64,000 nt of DNA, from assembly GCA_948470905.1 (NCBI GenBank), contig CAOKQK010000005.1:17328-81327 (forward strand). Direction: 5' to 3'. The notes beneath the pieces were generated by a model. The model was not told the DNA's origin and did no database searches. It saw only the letters and a program-made list of their open reading frames with translations. The stretch is from an uncultured Lachnospiraceae bacterium. Its GTDB lineage: Bacteria > Bacillota > Clostridia > Lachnospirales > Lachnospiraceae. The position numbers were made by a program, and so were the translations under genes. Below, piece after piece: positions 44,660-53,663 of the stretch. Numbering within the stretch: position 1 is the stretch's first letter; each line of letters opens with the position of its first letter.

Positions 44660-44785
44660 GTTACAGGATACACCCCACTGGGATAAATTATGTGACGGCT
44701 GCCCATGGGTGCCTGAAACCTGCTTGAGCCATAGGGCCCGTGAACGGCGTCTGCCCACCCGTGGACTGCACCCCCAGGGTCAAAA
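44660..44785. other. GC-rich segment of unknown nature, possible structured RNA
   Basis: Between the SASP terminator and the next promoter lies a GC-rich block with GTGCCTGAAACCTGC, TTGAGCCATAGGGCCCGTG and GTCTGCCCACCCGTGGACTG motifs. The outer parts can pair (GCTGCCCATGGGT with ACCCGTGGACTGC; CTGGG with CCCAG). It is not a credible ORF, and a 67-codon frame over it is dismissed. A small non-coding RNA is possible, but I cannot name a family or fix its ends or strand. Confidence 0.3.
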
Positions 44786-44789
44786 TATA

Positions 44790-44818
44790 TTGACGTTTAA
44801 ACAGAAAAATAATATAAT
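44790..44818 (+). promoter_or_regulatory. Vegetative promoter of the FlxA-like gene
   Basis: TTGACG (44790-44795), exact 17-nt spacer, TATAAT (44813-44818). Transcription would begin about 150 nt before the ATG. Confidence 0.75.
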
Positions 44819-44943
44819 AAAAGAGTACAGATTGGCAGAATTTACATAATGCCAAAAATAGCAGCAGGCGCCCGCACAGGACCTGGAATACTTCCCGGCT
44901 GGTACAGACAGGAAGCATTCCGACACAGCCGGCTCTGGAAGGA

Positions 44944-44972
44944 TGCATGAGGAACTGGAATGGAGGGGATCA
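44944..44972 (+). repeat. Half copy of the dispersed leader element
   Basis: GAGGAACTGGAATGGAGGGG directly before the FlxA-like start matches the downstream half (GGGAACTGGAATAGGAG) of the leader element. The palindrome's left arm and GTGCAG block are missing. Confidence 0.5.
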
Positions 44973-44975
44973 GAT

Positions 44976-46025
44976 ATGGGAATTGACAGCATAAAGAGAA
45001 TGGATAACCTATCAGGCAGACCGATGGCAAAAGCCCAGCCGGCCGATTCTGTCATCAAAGGCATAGAGGACGAAATTTCCGAGATTCAGCGGCAGAGGCA
45101 GAAGCTGTCCTCAAAGGAGGAGCTTCCCATTTCAGAAAAAGCCAAAAAGCGGCAGGAGCTGCAGCAGAAAATAAGCGATCTCAACAGGGAGCTGCGGCAG
45201 CGCCAGGTGGAAATCCGCAAAGAGCAGCAGAAAAGTACGCTGGCAAAAGAGAACCGTACCGGTATCTCCGCAGCAAAAGAGGCGGATGCCAAAGCTGCAC
45301 AGACAAGGGATATAACTGCAAAAGCGGCAGCCGGACAAAATCCAAAAGCCCACACCCCAGGCTCCAACGGCATAGATACAGACGCGGCAAAGGCAGATAA
45401 TGCAAGGACAAATACGTTAAATGCAATCGAGTCCAGGAAAAATATCCTAAAGGAAAATAATGCAAAAACTAATGCCACAAAAACTAATATTGTAAAGACA
45501 GACAACGCCACAGTAGACGCTGCGGAGCGCACAGGCGCTCAGAATTCCAGCCCACACAGCACAGCCGCTTCCGCTGCAACGGCAGGCGGCAAAACTTACC
45601 GTGACAAAGCCCTGGAGGAACAGGCGGCGCAGGAGAAAAAAGCACAGCTTGAGAATATTGATATTCCGGAGAAAAAGAAAAAAGACATTGTCCGGTCGGA
45701 CGCCGCCAGGGAACAGATGCAGAAACAGGAAACTGTCATTGCCAGAATAGAAGGCGGCATCGCAATCCTCAAAAGCGAGATCCGGCTGGACGAAGCCCGC
45801 GGAGGTGACACGGAAAAAAAGCAGGATGAACTGGAAAGGCAGACCGATAAACTGCAGAAAGCTGCCGCCGCTCAGTTCCCCTCCCCGACCCCGTTCCGCC
45901 AACCGTCAGAAAAGACTGCCCCGGCAAAAACAGGAACGCCAGTGAACTTTTCCAAAGTAAACGAACAAACCGCACAGCCTCCGCATATTTTTGCGGCTAC
46001 GTCAATACATTTTGCAATGGAGTAG
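44976..46025 (+). CDS. FlxA-like coiled-coil protein
   Basis: 349 aa from MGIDSIKRMDN, with GGAGGGG about 9 nt upstream. Residues about 27-90 (IKGIEDEISEIQRQRQKLSS, then KKRQELQQKISDLNRELRQR) match the FlxA-like family, a coiled-coil often encoded near flagellar or envelope genes. The middle is a disordered Ala/Asn/Thr/Lys-rich stretch with many TNATKTN-like units, and a second coiled coil spans about 210-300. It has no membrane segment or signal. The role is unknown. It has its own promoter upstream and a bidirectional terminator downstream. Confidence 0.75.
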   Translation: MGIDSIKRMDNLSGRPMAKAQPADSVIKGIEDEISEIQRQRQKLSSKEELPISEKAKKRQELQQKISDLNRELRQRQVEIRKEQQKSTLAKENRTGISAAKEADAKAAQTRDITAKAAAGQNPKAHTPGSNGIDTDAAKADNARTNTLNAIESRKNILKENNAKTNATKTNIVKTDNATVDAAERTGAQNSSPHSTAASAATAGGKTYRDKALEEQAAQEKKAQLENIDIPEKKKKDIVRSDAAREQMQKQETVIARIEGGIAILKSEIRLDEARGGDTEKKQDELERQTDKLQKAAAAQFPSPTPFRQPSEKTAPAKTGTPVNFSKVNEQTAQPPHIFAATSIHFAME

Positions 46026-46109
46026 GAAGATTTTCTCCCTGCCCGCCGCGCGGCACGCATGCTGCGTCAGCCGCCAGCTTCCATATACGGAACACACAGA
46101 ATAAAAATT

Positions 46110-46139
46110 GGGGTTAGACCTTTTTTAAGATCTAACCCC
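46110..46139. terminator. Bidirectional terminator between convergent genes
   Basis: Arms GGGGTTAGA and TCTAACCCC around a T/A-rich loop, with T runs on both sides. It separates the FlxA-like gene (plus) from the oligopeptide operon (minus). Confidence 0.85.
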
Positions 46140-46165
46140 TTTTATATCGCAATCTCCCGCGGCTT

Positions 46166-47854
46166 TCAGCCCCCTGAACCGCAGAGCAGAAGCTTTGTGT
46201 ATTCTTCCTTAGGATGATTATAAATCTCCTCCGTCTCACCGATTTCTATGATCTTTCCTTCCTTCATCACCATGATACGGTCGCACATATGGTATACCAC
46301 ATTGATATCATGGGAAATAAACAGGTAGGACAGGTTCATCTCCTGCTGGAGCTTCTGCATCAGCTCCATGATCTGTGCCTGGATCGTCACGTCCAGCGCC
46401 GACACCGGCTCGTCTGCAATGATAAAGCCGGGACCCGTGATCAGCGCCTGCCCGATGCTGATGCGCTGCCTCTGACCACCGGAAAGCTGCGAGGGCTTCC
46501 TGTGGAAATATCTGTCATCCATGCCGACACGGTGCAGCATATCGTATGCCGCCGCCTCCATATCCTCCTTTGTCATTGCAAGCGTCCTGTCCAGTGCGCC
46601 TGCTGCGCGCAGGGGCTCCTGGAGGAGCCAGCCGATGGTCTTGGCAGGGTTGAGGCTACTGTAGGGATCCTGGAAGATCATCTGGGGACGTATGGTTCTC
46701 TGCATGATTTCACCCTGCACCTGGCGGTTCATGCCCAGAAGCGCCCTGGAGAGGGAGGTCTTGCCGCATCCGCTCTCACCCACCAGCCCAAGGCTTTCTC
46801 CGGGATATATCTCAAAGCTTGCCCCCTCCACTACACAGCGCTTTTTTTTGCGAGACAGGAGGCTGTTGCTGCCATCCTTATAAAATACAGACAGATCCTT
46901 CACCCGGACAATGGGCTCCGCAGACCGCTCCAGCCGGGCAGCCCTTCCTTCCGCACCCTGTCCCCCAGCAGGCTGCCCTTCCGCGCTCTGTCCTCCGGCA
47001 GGCTGCCTTTCCGCGCTTTGTGCCCCGGCAGGCCGTCCTTCCGCGCTCCCCCGCGCCGAAGCCGCCCTCCGGCACTTCATGCGCGAAGGCACCGCTTCTA
47101 TGAGACGTCTGGTGTACTCCTCCCGGGGATGCGAGAAGACATCCTCTGTCCTGCCCGCCTCCACCACCCGGCCGTCCTTCATCACTGCCACCCGGTGGCA
47201 GATACGCCTTGCCAGGTTCAGATCGTGGGTGATGAACAGTATTGCATTGTTCTGCTTCTGATTGATCTCCTGAAGCAGTTCGATGATCTGGTTCTGGACA
47301 GTGACATCCAGAGCCGTGGTAGGCTCATCCGCCACGATCAGCCTGGGATGCAGGATCACTGCCATGGCTATCATCACCCTCTGCCGCATGCCCCCGGAAA
47401 GCTGATGCGGATAGCCGGCATACACCTTCTCCACGTCTCGCAGACCCACCGACTCAAAGGTTTCCAGCACCTTTCTCCTGATCTCCTCAGCCGTGAGCTT
47501 TGTGTGTAGTTTCAGCATCTCCTCCACCTGCCTGCCCACCCTCTGGGTAGGGTTCAGGGAAGTCATGGGCTCCTGAAAGACCATGGACATCCTGACGCCC
47601 TGATATTCACGATACAGCGCCTTGTCCCGCGCCTTTCCCGCCTCCTGCAGGACCACGTCATCAAAGAGGATACGCCCTGTGGTAAGCCGCGCCGTCTCCG
47701 CCGTCAGCCCCATCAAGGTCAGAGCCGTCACGGACTTGCCTGACCCGGACTCCCCCACCACGCCGAGGATCTCTCCGTCCCGCAGCTCAAGGCTTACATG
47801 CTTCACCACTTCCGTGCCGTCGAAGGCAACAGACAGATCATCTATCTTTATCAT
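46166..47854 (-). CDS. Fused oligopeptide ABC ATPase (OppD-OppF in one chain)
   Basis: 562 aa with two complete ATPase modules. First (1-245): VGESGSGKSVTALTLMGL, QLSGGMRQRVMIAMA, LIVADEPTTALD. Second (about 310-555): VGESGCGKTSLSRALLGM, QLSGGQRQRISIGQAL, FIIADEPVSALD. The OppD-type C-terminal segment (TRRLIEAVPSRM) ends module one. The linker carries about 40 residues of 10-residue repeats (AEGQPAGGQS-type) from a 30-bp minisatellite. It energises the DppB/DppC-type permease encoded upstream. Two-in-one fusions of this kind are known among peptide importers. Confidence 0.93.
   Translation of the reverse strand: MIKIDDLSVAFDGTEVVKHVSLELRDGEILGVVGESGSGKSVTALTLMGLTAETARLTTGRILFDDVVLQEAGKARDKALYREYQGVRMSMVFQEPMTSLNPTQRVGRQVEEMLKLHTKLTAEEIRRKVLETFESVGLRDVEKVYAGYPHQLSGGMRQRVMIAMAVILHPRLIVADEPTTALDVTVQNQIIELLQEINQKQNNAILFITHDLNLARRICHRVAVMKDGRVVEAGRTEDVFSHPREEYTRRLIEAVPSRMKCRRAASARGSAEGRPAGAQSAERQPAGGQSAEGQPAGGQGAEGRAARLERSAEPIVRVKDLSVFYKDGSNSLLSRKKKRCVVEGASFEIYPGESLGLVGESGCGKTSLSRALLGMNRQVQGEIMQRTIRPQMIFQDPYSSLNPAKTIGWLLQEPLRAAGALDRTLAMTKEDMEAAAYDMLHRVGMDDRYFHRKPSQLSGGQRQRISIGQALITGPGFIIADEPVSALDVTIQAQIMELMQKLQQEMNLSYLFISHDINVVYHMCDRIMVMKEGKIIEIGETEEIYNHPKEEYTKLLLCGSGG
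46950..47049 (-). repeat. 30-bp in-frame minisatellite in the Opp ATPase linker
   Basis: Units start at 46950, 46980, 47010 and 47040 (partial), each TCCGC(A/G)C-type on the plus strand. They encode Gly/Gln/Ala/Pro/Glu decapeptides between the two ATPase modules. Confidence 0.9.
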
Positions 47855-47905
47855 TCACTCACACCTCCGGCATCACGTCTCCCTGCTCTCCCCGCAAAAA
47901 GCCGC

Positions 47906-48754
47906 TCAGCTTTCATTCGTTCGCCTTATACCCTCGCCAAAAAGCGAGAATCCCAGCACAAGCCATACAATGGTCAGTCCCGGCGCCAGAGCGTACCAGG
48001 GAGCCCTCTGCAGATACCCCTGGGCATCGGAGAGCATTTTCCCAAGGCTGGCATCGGGGGGCTGCACCCCAATCCCCAGATAACTCATGCCCGACTCGGC
48101 GAGAATGGCATTGTTAAAGCCTATCATGACAGAAACCCAGAAGACGGAAAAGATATTTGGCAGGATGTGTACAAACAGAATCCTGATCCTGCTCACGCCC
48201 ATAAGCCTCGCCCGGCTGATGTAATCGGCATCCCGCAGCCTCAGGTACTCGCTGCGCACGATCCTGACAAAGCTCGGGATGAAGACAATAGACATGGAAA
48301 TGATCACATTCTGCTTGCCGTTGCCCAGAATACTTATAATGACCAGCGTCAAAAGAATGCTGGGAAAACCGTTCACGGCGTCGGTGATCCGCATGACCAC
48401 CTCATCCAGGACGCCCCCGATGTATCCGGTCAACGCCCCTATCAAAATGCCCGCCGCACCGGAGCAAAGCACCACAAGGCTGCTGATGACGATACTGGTC
48501 CCCAGCCCCTGCATCACCCTGGAAAAAATATCCCTGCCGAAATTATCCGTGCCGAAAATATGTCGGAGGGACGGGGGAGAAAACTTTTCCGCAGCATTCA
48601 TGGCCGTAGTGCTGTAGGGTGTCCAGAAAAAGCCCAAAATTCCAAGCAACACGGCAATGCCCGTCATGACCAGGCCGGCCGCCAGATATTTGTTCCATTT
48701 GAAATTATGTATTTTCACACTATATTTGCGCCCCATCACTTTACTGCCTTTCAT
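47906..48754 (-). CDS. Oligopeptide ABC permease, DppC/OppC-type
   Basis: About 282 aa. Five or six membrane helices; FGTDNFGRDIFSRVMQGLGT and the coupling loop EYLRLRDADYISRARLMGVS are the OppC marks. The end YLGIGVQPPDASLGKML is also diagnostic. The start is uncertain: a TTG six codons earlier and an ATG six codons later are possible. It lies 30 bp after dppB and 51 bp before the fused ATPase gene. Confidence 0.92.
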   Translation of the reverse strand: MKGSKVMGRKYSVKIHNFKWNKYLAAGLVMTGIAVLLGILGFFWTPYSTTAMNAAEKFSPPSLRHIFGTDNFGRDIFSRVMQGLGTSIVISSLVVLCSGAAGILIGALTGYIGGVLDEVVMRITDAVNGFPSILLTLVIISILGNGKQNVIISMSIVFIPSFVRIVRSEYLRLRDADYISRARLMGVSRIRILFVHILPNIFSVFWVSVMIGFNNAILAESGMSYLGIGVQPPDASLGKMLSDAQGYLQRAPWYALAPGLTIVWLVLGFSLFGEGIRRTNES

Positions 48755-48784
48755 GCCTGCTCTTTTGTCCAAGCTCCTCAGGGA

Positions 48785-49744
48785 CTACACCTCACTGATC
48801 CTGGGGTCGATCACGCGGTACAGGATATCCACCAGGAAATACACAAAAATAACCACAAAGGTAATATACAGGATCAGAATCTCCACAACCGGAAGATCAC
48901 GGTTATTAATGGAACTGATCAGCAGCCTGCCAATGCCCGGCAGGCCAAACACCTGCTCCACCACAATGCTGCCCGCCACGATCTCCGCGATGATCATTCC
49001 CAGGAACGTGACTACCGGCATCATGGAATTCTTCAGCACATGCCTGTACATGACGCGCCTCCTGCTGCAGCCCTTGCTGTACGCCGTGCGCACATAATCG
49101 GAGCCAAACTCCGTCAGCATGGAATTTCTGAGGAACCTGGCCGTCATGGCAATCTTGGGAATGGCGACAGACAGCGCAGGAAACAGCAGATAGCCCAGAA
49201 AGCCTGCAAAATCCTCCCGATAGCTGACATATCCCCCAGGCGTAAAAAGCTTGAGCACAATGCCGAACAGATAAGTCACAAGGATACCAAGAAAGAACGA
49301 CGGCACCGCCATGGCTGTCTGGGTAGCCACACCCAGCACCGCGTCCAGCACATGGCTGCCGCTCTTTGCCCACCAGACACCCAGCGGGATAGATATCACT
49401 ATGATCAGTATCAGCGACACAAACGCCAGCATCAGCGTCACCGGAAGCTTGTCACCGATCAGCTCTGCCACCGGCATCATCTCATTCATATTTTTAGAGT
49501 AGCGGTAGCTGACCCCAAGGTCCCCCCGCAGCACTCCTGTCATCCAGTTAAAATACCGCTCCACCGGAGGGTCGTTCAGGCCCAGTTCTTCCCTGAGCTG
49601 CTCCTCCCTCTCCGGAGTTGCTTCCATTCCCAGTATGGACGCTACCACGTCCCCGGGAATGATCTGAAAGGCAAGGAAGGCCGCCACGGAAACAAGAAAC
49701 AATGTCATAATGAGAGTGATTACTTTTTTTACCAAATATTTCAC
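48785..49744 (-). CDS. Oligopeptide ABC permease, DppB/OppB-type
   Basis: 319 aa from a GTG with AAAGGAGG 7 nt upstream; an ATG eight codons earlier has no site. DppB pattern: KYLVKKVITLIMTLFLVSVA first helix, IIPGDVVASILGM, LGLNDPPVERYFNWMTGVLRG, and the coupling loop DYVRTAYSKGCSRRRVMYRH. Forms the heterodimeric channel with the DppC product. Confidence 0.93.
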   Translation of the reverse strand: MKYLVKKVITLIMTLFLVSVAAFLAFQIIPGDVVASILGMEATPEREEQLREELGLNDPPVERYFNWMTGVLRGDLGVSYRYSKNMNEMMPVAELIGDKLPVTLMLAFVSLILIIVISIPLGVWWAKSGSHVLDAVLGVATQTAMAVPSFFLGILVTYLFGIVLKLFTPGGYVSYREDFAGFLGYLLFPALSVAIPKIAMTARFLRNSMLTEFGSDYVRTAYSKGCSRRRVMYRHVLKNSMMPVVTFLGMIIAEIVAGSIVVEQVFGLPGIGRLLISSINNRDLPVVEILILYITFVVIFVYFLVDILYRVIDPRISEV

Positions 49745-49957
49745 GCAGCCGCCTCCTTTCCTTATCATGAATCATCATGAATTCTATTTTGTCACAACAA
49801 TCCGGATTCCATTCACAAAAACCGCCTCCGCAAAGCCAGCTTCCCTTTAAGATTCGGCTCCAGGCTTCCGCGCCAAACTGCTCCTGCATGGTTTCCCGCC
49901 GCCGGCTCCTGGCATGGCAGCCCGGATATCCATCTGCCAGTCCCAGAAGTCCCCGAC

Positions 49958-51535
49958 CTACTTCTTCACATAATACACTGTGCTCATATCCTGTACATAG
50001 ACCGGATAAAATTTGTAGCCCGCCAGGTCCTTGCTGATAGCCGTCATATTTGCCGGAACCTGCAGAAATGCCGTTCCTGCCTCGTCGCAGAGAAGCGTCT
50101 GCAGCTGCTTGTAGTAATCCGCCTTCTTTTTCAGATCCAGCTCCGCCTGCGCCTTTAAATACAGCTCGTCATACTGCGTATTGGCATAATTGATGAAATT
50201 CTTGTTGGAAGCCGCCTGGAATCTGTTCAGCAGGTAGCCCGGCGTCAGGTCACAGGTAATGCCGCTGATCGTGGCGGTGTACTTCCGTCCCACATATGCG
50301 TCATTATACCAGGTATTCCAGTCCACCGCCTGGATCGTAGCATTGATGCCCACCGCCTTGAGCTGCTCCACCACTACCTGACCGGTCTGCATATGGAACT
50401 CATAATTGGACGGTATGGTGATAGTCAGGTCGAAGCCGTCGGGATAGCCCGCCTCCTTCAAAAGCTCCTTTGCCTTCTCCTGGTTTGCCTTGTTGCCATA
50501 GGTTGCGTTCAGATCCACATAGTAGTCTGTCAGCGTGGGAAGCATTGCGGAGCTGATGTACGCCCCTGTCCCGCCGCCTACAAAGTCGTCGATCTCCTCC
50601 TTGTCCAGGGCATAACAGATCGCCTGACGCACCTTTACATTGTCCAGAGGCTTCTCTGCATTGTTCAAAAACAATGCCTGCACCACATTGGAGGGAGAAG
50701 CTTCCACGGAGAAATTCCCTCCACTCTTAAGCACCTGCGCCTGGGAATCGGTCAGATAGGCATAAATGCCGATCGTCCCGCCCTGAAGCTCCATGAGCGC
50801 TGTCTCCGCGCTGCCGACGATCTTGAAATTGACCTCATCCAGATAAGGCAGGCCCGCCTGCCAATACTCCGGATTCTTTGCCAGCACGATACCCTCCTGG
50901 GGCTTGTAGGAGACATAAGAAAACGGTCCCGTCCCAACAGGCGATGCCGCCGCTTCCTCCCCGCTGCCCTTGGGAATGATAGCTGCCACAAAGCTGTAAA
51001 TCAGCTCTGTGTTGGCGCTGCCCACTGTTACCTGAACCGTCTTTTCGTCCAATATATCCACCTTCTGAATGCCGCCCTTTGCGGAGCTTAAGGTGGAAAT
51101 CAACGCAGTGCCGTCCAGAATCCCCGAAACCCTCTCAAGGGAGTACTTCACGTCTTCGGCAGTCACAGTGCTGCCATTGTGAAATTTCACATTGTCCCTG
51201 AGGGTGAAGGTGTAAACCAGACCATCCTGAGAGATCGTGTGATCACTGGCAACTGCGTTGATCAGATTACCGTTTTCGTCGGGCTTGACCAAGCCCTCAA
51301 AAATGTTGAATAAAATCTCTTTAGTTCCTGCCGACGTCGCTTTGTGTGGGTCAAGACTATCAATATCCTGTTGTATCCCTACAACAACGGAGCCTCCGTA
51401 GGCCGGCTCCGAACCTGATAAATCATTTGAGGAATTATTCCCCGAAGACTCTCCTGTGCCATCTGTGCCGCATCCGCCCAGTACAGCCATTGTCAGAAGC
51501 GCCGCAAAAAACAAACTCAAAAGTTTCTTTTTCAT
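49958..51535 (-). CDS. Oligopeptide-binding lipoprotein (DppA/OppA-type)
   Basis: 525 aa from MKKKLLSLFFAALL; the frame extends ten codons to a TTG with AGAGG upstream. The signal peptide ends in the lipobox TMAVLGGCGTDG. An SBP_bac_5 domain follows: VVVGIQQDIDSLDPHKATS, FTLRDNVKFHNGSTVTAEDV, VKVRQAICYALDKEEI and NRFQAASNKNFINYANTQYD. It delivers peptides (or nickel or another family-5 solute) to the permease encoded next. First gene of the operon, with a promoter 80 bp upstream. Confidence 0.93.
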   Translation of the reverse strand: MKKKLLSLFFAALLTMAVLGGCGTDGTGESSGNNSSNDLSGSEPAYGGSVVVGIQQDIDSLDPHKATSAGTKEILFNIFEGLVKPDENGNLINAVASDHTISQDGLVYTFTLRDNVKFHNGSTVTAEDVKYSLERVSGILDGTALISTLSSAKGGIQKVDILDEKTVQVTVGSANTELIYSFVAAIIPKGSGEEAAASPVGTGPFSYVSYKPQEGIVLAKNPEYWQAGLPYLDEVNFKIVGSAETALMELQGGTIGIYAYLTDSQAQVLKSGGNFSVEASPSNVVQALFLNNAEKPLDNVKVRQAICYALDKEEIDDFVGGGTGAYISSAMLPTLTDYYVDLNATYGNKANQEKAKELLKEAGYPDGFDLTITIPSNYEFHMQTGQVVVEQLKAVGINATIQAVDWNTWYNDAYVGRKYTATISGITCDLTPGYLLNRFQAASNKNFINYANTQYDELYLKAQAELDLKKKADYYKQLQTLLCDEAGTAFLQVPANMTAISKDLAGYKFYPVYVQDMSTVYYVKK

Positions 51536-51615
51536 AATAATGCTCTTCTCCTCTTCGTGAACCAATATTTCCTCTCATTATTCAATTGTTCTCACCATTT
51601 TCATGGTATGTAGAC

Positions 51616-51643
51616 ATTTTAACATAGAATACGGCAAATGCAA
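51616..51643 (-). promoter_or_regulatory. Promoter of the oligopeptide operon
   Basis: On the minus strand: TTGCAT (51638-51643), 16-nt spacer, TAAAAT (51616-51621). Good position before the binding-protein gene. Confidence 0.55.
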
Positions 51644-51669
51644 GTTTTTTCTTAGATACAATGCAGGCT

Positions 51670-52554
51670 CTATGCCGGCATCTCCCGCTGGACATTCCTC
51701 TTATAATAAAAAACATACTGCTGTATGATCCCTGCTTCGCTGCCAAAACTCTCAAAGGGATCGCACCCGTGGCAATCCTCCTGTATGGCGCGGTCAATCC
51801 AGACATCCACAGGGACCCTGGATACCCTTCCATATCCAAAGAGGGCAACACAGTTTGCAACCTTTTTGCCCACTCCATGCACTTTCATAAGCTCCGTGAA
51901 AAGCTCCTCGTCGCCGCATGCCTCAAGGGCACCCAGATTGAGCGCTCCGGTCAATACCTTCTGCGCCGCATCTCTTACATAGCCGGTGCGGTAGCCCAGC
52001 CCGCAGGAACCAAGCTCCTCCTCCGATGCCCTGCACAATCCTTCCGGTGCCGGAAAGACATGGACAGTCTCAAAAGGCGTCACAAGCGCCCTTCCAAATT
52101 TCTCCGCCAGCCCTTCCACTGCCCTGGAAATGGCAGGAATACTTTTCCTCTGAGAAATGATAAAAGTAATCAGCATTTCCCACGCATCCTGCCGCAGCAC
52201 ACGAAGCCCCGCTCCCGCCGCCATGGCGGCTTTTACAAAGCTGCCGCCCCTGTCCGCGCCTTCCCGTATGTCCCTGTAGCTCCTGCCCAGGTCGAAATAA
52301 TCCCTCCACACACTCTCCCAGGAGCCCCCGCTGCAGCAGACACTGTAATCGTCCCCGCCCAGCTTTCTGATATAAATTACCTTATCTCCTGTGATAAAGC
52401 GGTATGTTCCATTTTCAAACGTCTTTGCCCTGAAGCATTGACCGCATGAGACAATTTTTTCAAGTTCAAAGTCATCCTCTATTTTTACGGAAAATTCTTC
52501 AAATTTTCCCTTATCCAATTTCTGCTCCAATTTTATGCCTTCCCGTCCTCTCAT
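51670..52554 (-). CDS. 8-oxoguanine DNA glycosylase/AP lyase (OGG1-type)
   Basis: About 294 aa. The N-terminal beta domain (IVSCGQCFRAKTFENGTYRF) matches the QCFRW motif of OGG1. The helix-hairpin-helix LMKVHGVGKKVANCVALFGY contains the catalytic Lys, followed by SRVPVDVWIDRAI with the catalytic Asp. It removes oxidised guanine and nicks the strand. Bacterial members of the OGG1 type are mainly clostridial. The start is uncertain: the ATG chosen has a weak site, and a TTG lies five codons earlier. Confidence 0.9.
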   Translation of the reverse strand: MRGREGIKLEQKLDKGKFEEFSVKIEDDFELEKIVSCGQCFRAKTFENGTYRFITGDKVIYIRKLGGDDYSVCCSGGSWESVWRDYFDLGRSYRDIREGADRGGSFVKAAMAAGAGLRVLRQDAWEMLITFIISQRKSIPAISRAVEGLAEKFGRALVTPFETVHVFPAPEGLCRASEEELGSCGLGYRTGYVRDAAQKVLTGALNLGALEACGDEELFTELMKVHGVGKKVANCVALFGYGRVSRVPVDVWIDRAIQEDCHGCDPFESFGSEAGIIQQYVFYYKRNVQREMPA

Positions 52555-52637
52555 ACGGACATTGATCAAAACCCCGTGGCAGTCAGCCGCCCCTCCGGAA
52601 CGCTCACGCCGTCACCGTCCGCAGCCGGCACAAAATG

Positions 52638-53474
52638 TTATCTGCAGCCCTCCACACAGTTGTTCATCAGCATGGCGATGGTCATGGGGCCTACGCCGCC
52701 CGGAACAGGAGTGATCGCGGATACATGAGGGGCGACACTGTCAAAGTCCACATCGCCGCAGAGCCTGTTGTTCTCATTTCGATGGATCCCCACATCAATG
52801 ACCACGGCGCCTTCCTTTACATAGCCTGCATCCACCATCTTCGGCCTGCCCACCGCCACCACAAGGATATCCGCACGCTTTGTAATCTCCCTCAGATCCC
52901 TGGTCCGGGAATGGCATACCGTGACAGTCCCATTCTCCCGAAGCAGCAGCATCGCCATGGGCTTGCCCACAATATTGCTCCGTCCCAGCACCACGCACTC
53001 CTTTCCCGCAATCTCAATGCCGGAGCGCTTCAGAAGCTGGATGACGCCTGCTGGGGTACAGGACACATAGCCCGGACGCCCTATACTCAGGTTGCCCACA
53101 TTCACAGGATGGAAACCGTCCACATCCTTCTTTGGTGAAATGGCAAGGAGAACCTTGTCCTCATTGATATGTTCCGGCACCGGAAGCTGCACCAGGATGC
53201 CGTTCACATCCTCTCTTGCATTCAGACTGCCGATAAGTTCCAGCAGCTCCTCCTCTGTGGTTTCCTCCGGCAGCTCATAGGCAAGGGACTTGATACCGAT
53301 GTACTCGCACGCCTTTTTCTTATTATTTACATATACACTGGAAGCGGGGTCGCTCCCCACCTGAATGACGGCAAGGCATCTCTCCACACCCTCCGCCTTC
53401 ATTGCCGCCACTTTTTCCTTTAACTCGTCCTTAATCTCCTGAGAAATCTTTTTTCCGTCAATGACCTGATACAT
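52638..53474 (-). CDS. folD: Bifunctional methylenetetrahydrofolate dehydrogenase/cyclohydrolase
   Basis: 278 aa from MYQVIDGKKIS, with GGAGGTTAAT before it. It converts methylene-THF to methenyl- and formyl-THF using NADP+. YVNNKKKACEYIGI has the catalytic Lys, VQLPVPEHINEDKVLLAI and KDVDGFHPVNVG the substrate motifs, and VLGRSNIVGKPMAMLLL the nucleotide fold. The end GVGPMTIAMLMNNCVEGC is typical. It sits between the glycosylase and protease genes. The DNA before the ATG (GGAATTGGAATGGAGG) resembles the tail of the dispersed leader element. Confidence 0.96.
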   Translation of the reverse strand: MYQVIDGKKISQEIKDELKEKVAAMKAEGVERCLAVIQVGSDPASSVYVNNKKKACEYIGIKSLAYELPEETTEEELLELIGSLNAREDVNGILVQLPVPEHINEDKVLLAISPKKDVDGFHPVNVGNLSIGRPGYVSCTPAGVIQLLKRSGIEIAGKECVVLGRSNIVGKPMAMLLLRENGTVTVCHSRTRDLREITKRADILVVAVGRPKMVDAGYVKEGAVVIDVGIHRNENNRLCGDVDFDSVAPHVSAITPVPGGVGPMTIAMLMNNCVEGCR

Positions 53475-53586
53475 ATTAACCTCCATTCCAATTCCGCATC
53501 CGCCCTCACAGCGCATACCATTTATTCCAGTTCCGTATCTTTATACCCCTCCCGTGCCCAGCACGCATACCAATCAAATCCCCCTG

Positions 53587-53663
53587 GCATTCGTCAAGAT
53601 CCCGGAGAAGCAGATTTTCAGGAAGTATACTTCCCTGGACTTGTAACTCATTGTCCGCGGGAG
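53587..53663. repeat. Paired intergenic element, copy 2
   Basis: From GCATTCGTCAAGATCCC to AACTCATTGTCCGCGGGAG, like the copy at 38505, with the hairpin GGAAGT-AT-ACTTCC and an extra block of about 17 bases (GAGAAGCAGATTTTCAG). It abuts the stop of the protease gene. Confidence 0.75.

Noticed and set aside
47798-49780. 660-codon plus-strand ORF over the dppBC region
   Set aside because: Antisense shadow of two clear permease genes. It is His/Gln/Arg-rich, has no domain and follows from the strong third-position GC bias of the real genes.
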